A stretch of DNA of 11,291 nt, from positions 1 through 11,291 of the forward strand of contig JASHVQ010000187.1 of the NCBI GenBank assembly GCA_030044485.1, in the 5' to 3' direction. The DNA is from Methylovirgula sp. (GTDB lineage: Bacteria; Pseudomonadota; Alphaproteobacteria; Rhizobiales; Beijerinckiaceae). Below, one piece after another: positions 5,951-11,291 of the stretch (positions are counted from its first letter, which is position 1; each line of letters begins with the position of its first letter). The position numbers and the translations under genes were made by a program. Below the pieces are notes generated by a model. That model saw nothing but the letters and a program-made list of their open reading frames with translations. It had not been told where the DNA came from and did not search any database.

Positions 5951-6427
5951 TCATGGCGCGCTTGCCAAGGCGCCCGCATCGACAATCACGGCGGAGATTT
6001 CCGCTTCGCAGACGAGCTGGCCGTCGACGAGCGCGCGTCCGCTGTACCACCAGATCGTGCGGCGGCGGTTGAGCTTCTTCATGTGGAACTCGACGCGGTC
6101 GCCGGGGACGACCGGCTTGCGGAACTTGGCCTTGTCGATGGTCATGAAATAGACGAGCGGAGGCTTGCCGCCGACCGCGTTGATGCACAGCGCGCCGGCC
6201 GTCTGCGCCATGCCTTCGATCAGCAGGACGCCGGGCATGACCGGACGTTCCGGGAAATGCCCTTGGAACTGCGGCTCGTTGGCGCTCACGTTCTTGATGC
6301 CGATGCAGGAGTCATCGCCCCTGGCCTCGATGATCCGATCGACCATCAGGAACGGATAGCGATGCGGCAGCGACTTCAGAAGCCGCTGAATGTCGTAGGT
6401 TTCGAGAGTCTCGACCTTCTCGTCCAT
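5951..6427 (-). CDS. fabZ: 3-hydroxyacyl-[acyl-carrier-protein] dehydratase FabZ
   Basis: A 158-residue cytoplasmic hot-dog-fold enzyme that removes water from 3-hydroxyacyl-ACP in type II fatty acid synthesis. It uses the same 3-hydroxyacyl-ACP pool as LpxD, so the two genes are commonly linked. [11 protein letters not shown] (20-30) is the family's N-terminal signature. The catalytic helix region is [12 protein letters not shown] (56-67) with H57, and E71 lies in L-I-E-G-M-A-Q. Both active-site residues are present. The ATG at 6427 shares one base with the lpxD stop (TGATG), indicating translational coupling. It is the last gene of the minus-strand block here; the lpxA gene that normally follows in related genomes is absent. 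Confidence 0.96.
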   Translation of the reverse strand: MDEKVETLETYDIQRLLKSLPHRYPFLMVDRIIEARGDDSCIGIKNVSANEPQFQGHFPERPVMPGVLLIEGMAQTAGALCINAVGGKPPLVYFMTIDKAKFRKPVVPGDRVEFHMKKLNRRRTIWWYSGRALVDGQLVCEAEISAVIVDAGALASAP

Positions 6428-7494
6428 CAGCGGACCTTTTCTTTGGCGCGGGCCTTGCGCGCCCCCGACTTGGCGAGCCTTTCAAGAACGGCTTGGCTGC
6501 GCAGCCACGTCTGCAAGGGACGCGCCGGCGTCCCGCCGCGGCGCGCCTTTTCCGGCACGTCCTGGACGACGCCCGATTGCGCGGCGATTTGTGCGCCCGC
6601 GCCGACGTGAAGATGGCTGGAAAAGGCCGCCTGCCCGCCGACGCCGACGAAGTCGCCGAGTTCCGTCGACCCGGAAATACCGGCTTGCGCGGCGATGAGA
6701 CAATGCCGCCCGATGCGCACGTTATGAGCGATCTGCACCAGATTGTCGATCTTGGTGCCTTCGCCGATCACCGTGTCGCGGATCGTGCCGCGGTCGATCG
6801 TCGTGTTGGCGCCGATCTCGACGTCGTCCTGGATGATGACGCGCCCGATCTGCGGAATCTTCGTATGTCCGCAGGCGCCGGCGATGAAGCCGAAACCGTC
6901 CTGGCCGATCGCCGCCCCCGCGTGGATGACGACGCGGTTGCCGATCAGGGCATTGGCGATGCGCACGCCCGGTCCGATGGCGCAACCGCGCCCGATCTTG
7001 ACATCGGGCGCGATGACGACATTCGGACCGAGGACCGAGCCCGAGCCGACTTCGGCCCTCGGCCCGATGACCGCGCCCGGATCGACCACGACCTCCGGTT
7101 CGAGCCTTGCCTGCGGGTGAACCGACGCGCCGGGGCTGACGCCGTTCGAGCCGAATGATGTCGCGTTGCGCGCCGCCTCGGGATAAAGCCGCGCCAGGAC
7201 GAGCGCGAAGGCGCTATGCGGCTGGTCGGTGAGCAGCGCAAGAACGGTCTTCGGAAGCCGCGCCGCAAAGCGCGGCGCCAGCAGGCAGGCAAGCGCCGCA
7301 GTCGTCGCGAGAGCATCGAGATATTTGGGATTGTCGAAGAAGGTCAGGCTTGCCGGACCCGCCTCGTCGAGCGGCGCAAGCCTCTCGACACAGGTCGATA
7401 GATCGGCGGCGCGCGCCGGCGTGGCGCCCGTCCAGGCGACGATATCCGCAAGACGCGGACGTAACGCGGGCCGAAAGAAAATCGGATCGTTCAT
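6427..7494 (-). CDS. lpxD: UDP-3-O-(3-hydroxyacyl)glucosamine N-acyltransferase LpxD
   Basis: A 355-residue cytoplasmic enzyme of lipid A synthesis that adds the second 3-hydroxyacyl chain, to the 2-amino group of UDP-3-O-acylglucosamine. Residues about 1-105 are the uridine-binding N-terminal domain, with [11 protein letters not shown] near 49-59. Residues about 118-315 are left-handed beta-helix hexapeptide repeats (patterns such as V-I-G-P-R-A and K-I-G-R-G-C). Conserved G-Q-D-G-F-G-F (197-203) and D-R-G-T (234-237) are present, and H257 in Q-I-A-H-N matches the catalytic histidine. A basic C-terminal tail (about 318-355) follows. The start is the ATG at 7494, where homology begins. No clear Shine-Dalgarno is visible, and the frame stays open upstream only as an overlap with bamA. 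The gene follows bamA after 143 bp. Confidence 0.95.
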   Translation of the reverse strand: MNDPIFFRPALRPRLADIVAWTGATPARAADLSTCVERLAPLDEAGPASLTFFDNPKYLDALATTAALACLLAPRFAARLPKTVLALLTDQPHSAFALVLARLYPEAARNATSFGSNGVSPGASVHPQARLEPEVVVDPGAVIGPRAEVGSGSVLGPNVVIAPDVKIGRGCAIGPGVRIANALIGNRVVIHAGAAIGQDGFGFIAGACGHTKIPQIGRVIIQDDVEIGANTTIDRGTIRDTVIGEGTKIDNLVQIAHNVRIGRHCLIAAQAGISGSTELGDFVGVGGQAAFSSHLHVGAGAQIAAQSGVVQDVPEKARRGGTPARPLQTWLRSQAVLERLAKSGARKARAKEKVR

Positions 7495-7637
7495 GGCAGA
7501 GACCGGGTCGATCGAGCCCCGCCCCGGCTGCGGGACGAGACAGAGGAGGCTTATAGCAAAAGTCGGGGCAAGACGTGCCGGAAAGGCGGGATCGGTAAAC
7601 GCGGCGCTTGCCGCTCGAGGCGGCGGCCAAGCCGAAA
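7495..7637 (-). promoter_or_regulatory. bamA-lpxD spacer with a possible -10 element
   Basis: A 143-bp gap, long for an operon interior. On the minus strand TATAAG (7555 down to 7550) resembles a -10 box about 56 bp before the lpxD start. No matching -35 element was found at normal spacing, so an internal lpxD promoter is only a possibility. Confidence 0.22.
7607..7631 (-). terminator. Hairpin just after the bamA stop
   Basis: CTTGCCGC (7607-7614) pairs with GCGGC-C-AAG (7623-7631) as eight base pairs with one bulge, beginning 6 bp past the bamA stop in the direction of transcription. No T-run follows directly. It may attenuate read-through into lpxD or protect the bamA mRNA 3' end. Confidence 0.35.
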
Positions 7638-10139
7638 TCAGAATGTCGTGCCGCCGGTGAAATTGAAGATCTGCGTCTGATCCCACGGATTCTTCAGGAT
7701 CGCCTTGGCGAAATCGAAGCGGATCGGCCCGAGTGGCGAAGCCCAGATGAGGGAGACGCCGACCGAGGCGCGAACTTCCGGCGTATCGCCGCCCACCGTG
7801 ATCGAACCGCACTGCCCGAAGAAGGTCCCTCCGACAACGGCTTGTCCGCACGATTCGCCGGCCGGAATTGTACCGTATGCCGACGACGACTGATATTGCG
7901 GGAAGTTGGTCGCTCCCTCGTAGCCCCAAAGCGCGCCGGCGTCGGCAAAGACGCCGCCCCTCAAGCCGACTTCCTTGGGCAAGCCCCAGATCGGGAAATC
8001 GGATTCGAGCGAAGCGCCCCAATATTTCGTGCCGCCCAACGGATTGCCGGCGGCGATGACGCCCGGCGAAATGTCGCGCGGACCGAGACCGAAGGGCGCA
8101 AAGCCGCGCACCAAGCTCGGGCCCATGTTGAAATTGTCGATGATGCGCAGTTGATTGTCGCCGTAGGAATTGAGAATGCCGCCTTGCAAATGGACGATGC
8201 CGACGATGTCGAGGTCCGAATAGAGTTCGTGGTAGTAATGCAAATCGCCGGTGGTGCGGACGTAATGCTCGTCGCCGCCGGCGCCGGCTAGATCCTGGTG
8301 CAGCTCGGCGTGAAATCCGTCGGTCGGGTTCTTGTTGTTGTCGAGCGAATTGTAGGACAGGACATAGCCCGGCATCGAGGTCACGGTCGTGCCCTGCGTC
8401 TGTTTCAGGGCGATCGAGGCTTCGCCGTTGGTCAAGCAGTTGCTCAGCGAGCTGGCGACCGGATAGGCGGGATTGCCGTTGGCCAAAGGCGTTATGCCAG
8501 GGATCGGATAGAGACAATCGTTGTACGGATTGTCCGCGGTGTTGGGAATGGAAACGGTCGACGAATAGATCGAATAGCGCGGCGAGAAGCTGATCTCGTC
8601 GGTCACCGGCAATCCGAAGCGCAACGTGCCGCCGACCATGAAGTCGTTGTAGAACGCATAGTCCGAAACGAGGCTGTTCTTGGCGAACAAGTCGAATCCC
8701 GCCGCCAGGCGACGGTCGAGGAAATACGGCTCGGTAAACGAGAAGGTCACGCCTTCCGCATATTGCCCGAGCATCACCGAGAGGCGGGCGAACTGCCCGC
8801 GGCCCATGAAGTTCGTCTCTTGCACCGCAACTTCGCCGATGAATCCGTCGGCGGTCGAATAGCCGCCCGAAACCGAGAACGAGCCGGTCGGCTGATCCTC
8901 GACGGTGACCACGACGACGACGCGGTCGGGCGCCGAGCCCGGCTCGTTGGTGATCGTCACTTTTTTGAAGAAGCCGAGATTGTTGAGTCGCCGCTCGGCG
9001 CGATCGATCAACACCTTGTTGTAGGGATCGCCTTCGCCGATGTCGAATTCGCGACGGATGACGTAATCGCGGGTGCGGGTGTTGCCGCGAATGTCGATGC
9101 GCTCGATATAGACGCGCGGGCCTTCGTCGACGACGAAGACGATGTTGACGGTGCGCGTCGCCGGATTGCGGTCGCCGCGCGGATGCACTTGCGAGAACAC
9201 GTAGCCGCGCCGCCCGAGTTCCAGGGTGATCGATTCGGTCGTCTTCTGGACGAGGTCGCCGTTGTAAATCTGGCCGGGCGAAACGCGCAGCGCCGGGCGC
9301 AGCACCGCGCTGTCGACCCCGGCGATATGCGATTCGATGTTGACGCTGGCGACCGTATATTGCGGCCCTTCCTCGAGCGTGATCGTAATCACGTAGCCCT
9401 TGAGCTGCGGGTCGTAGCGCGCATCCGATCCCGTCACCCGGAAATCGGCATAGCCATTCTTCAGATAGAAGCGGCGGATCAAATCGAGGTCCGAGGCAAG
9501 CTTGTCCGGATCGTAGACGTCGGAATTCTTGAAGAACGAGAGCCAGTCCATCTCCGTCGTCTGCATGAGGTCGCGCAATTTGCCGGAGGAATAGACGTGG
9601 TTGCCGACGAATACGATCGATTTCACGCCGGTCTTCGGACCTTCGTCGATATGGAAGACGACGTCGACGCGGCCGTTGGGAAGATTGACGACGCGATAGG
9701 TGACGTTTGCCGCGGCTTCGCCGGCGCGCCGGTAAAGGTCTTTGAGGCGCTCGACATCGGCGTCGACGATCGTCGTGCTGAACGGGCCGTGCGACTTCGA
9801 TTGGATTTCGTCGGCGAGTTGATCGGTCTTGACCTTGCTGTTGCCTTCGAAGGCGACCTGATTGATCAGGATGTTCTCGCTGACGCGAATGATGACCTGC
9901 CCGCCTTCGCGAATGACCTTGATGTCGGAGAACTGGCCGGTGGCATAGAGCGCCTTGACGCCTTGGTTGACGGCGGCGGGATCGGCACTGGTGAAATAGG
10001 ATTCGATCGTCTCGCTGTCGACGCGCTGGTTCCCTTCAACCTCGACACCGGCGGCGAAAGCCGGCACCGATGCAAAAAGCGGCGCCACGAGAAGGAAGGC
10101 AAGAAGCCACCGTAACAAATGACCCCGTTCAAAATGCAT
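7638..10139 (-). CDS. bamA: Outer-membrane protein assembly factor BamA
   Basis: An 833-residue Omp85 protein, the core of the BAM complex that folds beta-barrel proteins into the outer membrane. The signal peptide is residues 1-29 (cut after Ala-Phe-Ala). Five POTRA domains follow: about 31-89, 91-167, 170-257, 260-339 and 342-415, each opening with a short strand such as V-A-F-E-G-N or I-D-I-R-G-N. The barrel runs from about 418 to 833. It carries the conserved loop-6 motif V-R-G-F (677-680) and ends in Phe, as expected for the C-terminal beta-signal. Two Cys pairs (542/568 and 764/777) fall in regions likely to be surface loops. The start at 10139 places the signal peptide correctly. The gene lies between rseP and lpxD, the standard alphaproteobacterial order. 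Confidence 0.97.
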   Translation of the reverse strand: MHFERGHLLRWLLAFLLVAPLFASVPAFAAGVEVEGNQRVDSETIESYFTSADPAAVNQGVKALYATGQFSDIKVIREGGQVIIRVSENILINQVAFEGNSKVKTDQLADEIQSKSHGPFSTTIVDADVERLKDLYRRAGEAAANVTYRVVNLPNGRVDVVFHIDEGPKTGVKSIVFVGNHVYSSGKLRDLMQTTEMDWLSFFKNSDVYDPDKLASDLDLIRRFYLKNGYADFRVTGSDARYDPQLKGYVITITLEEGPQYTVASVNIESHIAGVDSAVLRPALRVSPGQIYNGDLVQKTTESITLELGRRGYVFSQVHPRGDRNPATRTVNIVFVVDEGPRVYIERIDIRGNTRTRDYVIRREFDIGEGDPYNKVLIDRAERRLNNLGFFKKVTITNEPGSAPDRVVVVVTVEDQPTGSFSVSGGYSTADGFIGEVAVQETNFMGRGQFARLSVMLGQYAEGVTFSFTEPYFLDRRLAAGFDLFAKNSLVSDYAFYNDFMVGGTLRFGLPVTDEISFSPRYSIYSSTVSIPNTADNPYNDCLYPIPGITPLANGNPAYPVASSLSNCLTNGEASIALKQTQGTTVTSMPGYVLSYNSLDNNKNPTDGFHAELHQDLAGAGGDEHYVRTTGDLHYYHELYSDLDIVGIVHLQGGILNSYGDNQLRIIDNFNMGPSLVRGFAPFGLGPRDISPGVIAAGNPLGGTKYWGASLESDFPIWGLPKEVGLRGGVFADAGALWGYEGATNFPQYQSSSAYGTIPAGESCGQAVVGGTFFGQCGSITVGGDTPEVRASVGVSLIWASPLGPIRFDFAKAILKNPWDQTQIFNFTGGTTF

Positions 10140-10389
10140 CTACGCCCGGTCCCCGTCTATCGCTCTGGTTGTTACCGCGACGCGCAGAAACGCTCGGCGC
10201 GCGGCCACCCATGATCATGCTCAGGTCGATTTTCCGGCGCTTGCCACACCGGACGTATCATCGGCCCAGGAATCGGACGGGCTTTTCAGCCGCACCCTTG
10301 TTTCTTCGGCGTTTTTCGGCGCCGGCCCTTCACACCCCAGGCTCCCGCTTCTACTCGCTTTAGATGACCCTGCAAATGGACTTTGGCGG

Positions 10390-10467
10390 GAACCGGTCGT
10401 TTTCGAACCGGCGTGTCGAGTAAGACACGCTTGCTTGCGCGCCTGTTGCTCGAAACGCCGGAACCGG
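10390..10467 (+). repeat. Three GAACCGG direct repeats
   Basis: GAACCGG occurs at 10390-10396, 10405-10411 and 10461-10467 in the rseP-bamA gap. The third sits inside GCCGGAACCGGC (10457-10468), a palindrome with a two-base centre. The copies could be protein-binding sites. Confidence 0.5.
10393..10430 (-). other. Two adjoining hairpins between rseP and bamA
   Basis: CCGGTCG (10393-10399) pairs with CGAACCGG (10404-10411, one bulged A) around TTTT. Next to it, GCGTGTC (10411-10417) pairs perfectly with GACACGC (10424-10430) around six bases. They lie about 100 bp past the rseP stop. Without a T-run on the minus strand they are not standard terminators, but they could end or process the rseP transcript or sit in the bamA leader. 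Confidence 0.4.
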
Positions 10468-10532
10468 CCGCGCTCAAAATCGCCACATTCTCCTTTCGGC
10501 GGCCTCCCCTCAGATTGCGCGCCGAAGTCCGC

Positions 10533-11291
10533 CTACTTCGACAGGCGCAAAAGATCGTTGTACGTCGCCAGAATCATCAGCCCCACCACCAAGGTCAGCC
10601 CGATTCTGAAACCTACCTGCTGGATCCTCTCGTTCAGCGCCTTTCCCCGTATCGCTTCGATGGCGTAGTAGAAGAGATGGCCGCCATCGAGGAGAGGGAT
10701 CGGCAGAAGGTTGAGGATCCCAATCGATATTGACAAAACAGCGGCAAGATTAAGAAGCGCCGCGAAGCCGAGTTTGGCCATCTGCCCGGAAACTTCGGCG
10801 ATTCGGATCGGACCCGAGAGCTGATCGGTCGATTCCCGCCCCGTAAGGAGGCCGCCGGCGTAGGATCCGGTCTGTTCGATGATAAACCAGGTCTGACCAA
10901 GAGCGAGTTTCGCGGAATCGCCAATTCCGTAATGCTGGACGTGCCAATTGGCCGCCGTGGCATTGGCTTCAACGCCGAGCACGCCGACGCGCGACGTGCC
11001 GAACGGTGTCGTAACGTCGCGGCGCTGCGGCGTGGCGAGGAGACCGACGGTCTTTGCATGCCGTTCGACGAGGAAGGAGAGCGGCGTGTCGCCCGATATC
11101 TGGACGATGCGCTGCATGTCCTCGAAACTTTCGATTTTGGCGCCGTTGATTGAAACGACGACATCGCCCGGCTGGAAGCCGGCGGCTTCCGCCGCGCTCC
11201 CCGGGATGACCTTGTCGATCTCCGGGATCAGAACGGTGCGGCCGTGAATGGCGTAGATGCCGGTAAAGATTACGATTGCGAGGAGAAAATT
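10533..11291 (-). CDS. rseP: Site-2 intramembrane zinc metalloprotease RseP (partial, N-terminus outside window)
   Basis: 252 C-terminal residues are visible; the frame runs off the window edge and ends at TAG (10535-10533). The fragment opens with a membrane helix (NFLLAIVIFTGIYAI). A PDZ domain follows, with G-S-A-A-E-A-A-G-F-Q-P-G-D-V-V at fragment residues about 31-45. The region with G-P-I-R-I-A (160-165) and a transmembrane segment leading to L-L-P-I-P-L-L-D-G-G (195-204) carries the LDG aspartate that helps bind zinc. A last membrane helix ends near the C-terminus. The HExxH zinc motif should be in the missing N-terminal part. In E. coli RseP cuts the anti-sigma factor RseA, and in Caulobacter the homologue MmpA degrades PodJ; the target here is unknown. 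The position ahead of bamA fits the family. Confidence 0.95.
   Translation of the reverse strand, partial: NFLLAIVIFTGIYAIHGRTVLIPEIDKVIPGSAAEAAGFQPGDVVVSINGAKIESFEDMQRIVQISGDTPLSFLVERHAKTVGLLATPQRRDVTTPFGTSRVGVLGVEANATAANWHVQHYGIGDSAKLALGQTWFIIEQTGSYAGGLLTGRESTDQLSGPIRIAEVSGQMAKLGFAALLNLAAVLSISIGILNLLPIPLLDGGHLFYYAIEAIRGKALNERIQQVGFRIGLTLVVGLMILATYNDLLRLSK

Larger units (their letters stand above)
10140..10532 (-). other. rseP-bamA intergenic region with repeats and hairpins
   Basis: A 393-bp gap without a supported gene. The bamA promoter probably lies here, but no convincing sigma-70 pair was found. The half next to rseP (10388-10468) is dense with GAACCGG repeats and hairpins. 10140-10380 shows nothing distinct apart from a pyrimidine-rich stretch on the plus strand near 10296-10360. 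Confidence 0.6.

Noticed and set aside
7495..8517. In-frame upstream extension of lpxD giving a 696-codon frame
   Set aside because: The added part overlaps bamA in another frame, is Arg/Ser-rich and has no LpxD similarity. The enzyme starts at the ATG at 7494.
8298..10115. Long open frame on plus (605 codons) opposite bamA
   Set aside because: Its protein is rich in Asp, Arg, Val and Ala without domain features, and it lies wholly antisense to an unmistakable bamA. It is a product of GC-rich codon bias.
10389..10415. EcfG-type promoter (GGAAC ... CGTG) on plus
   Set aside because: The -10 part is imperfect and it would point into the antisense of rseP with no gene to drive.
10286..10486. 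Small basic ORF (66 codons, GTG start) on minus between rseP and bamA, behind an AGGAG
   Set aside because: The sequence is Lys/Arg/Gly-rich without features, runs through the hairpin region, and its AGGAG is too close to the start. Conservation would be needed to revive it.

Overview
The window is a GC-rich chromosomal segment from an alphaproteobacterium. It most likely comes from the Hyphomicrobiales (Rhizobiales), possibly Beijerinckiaceae or a relative; this placement is inferred from protein style and gene order, not from a database search. The anchor is the conserved envelope block rseP-bamA-lpxD-fabZ on the minus strand. No tRNA, rRNA, CRISPR array, insertion sequence or prophage gene was seen.

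Left part (1-2982, plus strand): two adjacent paralogous GNAT acetyltransferases of the CelD/BcsL type lie 3 bp apart. The first is cut by the window edge. A hairpin and an operator-like dyad follow, then a complete 286-residue NAD(P)-dependent dehydrogenase of the 3-hydroxyisobutyrate dehydrogenase / tartronate semialdehyde reductase family.

Middle (2983-5884): a small secreted protein built from two copies of a Cys-Tyr-Lys-Trp-Cys module joined by a Pro/Ala linker is encoded on plus, behind a candidate promoter and a structured leader. It converges on a quinone oxidoreductase-like gene on minus. A 609-bp divergent intergenic region follows. It holds six copies of an ATTCACCG-type repeat, partly in 19-bp tandem pairs inside a duplicated block of about 50 bp, then an AT-rich island and two hairpins. 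These sit directly in front of a secreted transglutaminase-like cysteine peptidase gene (BTLCP family) on plus.

Right part (5951-11291, minus strand, transcribed right to left): rseP (partial, site-2 protease), bamA (outer-membrane insertase), lpxD (lipid A acyltransferase) and fabZ (3-hydroxyacyl-ACP dehydratase). Together they cover envelope stress proteolysis, outer-membrane protein assembly, lipid A synthesis and supply of acyl chains. The lpxD stop and fabZ start share one base (TGATG). The usual next gene, lpxA, is absent: fabZ instead converges on the peptidase gene.

Most of the window is ordinary. The parts most worth a second look are the repeat array plus structured leader before the peptidase, the two-module secreted protein, the tandem acetyltransferases and the hairpin-rich rseP-bamA spacer.
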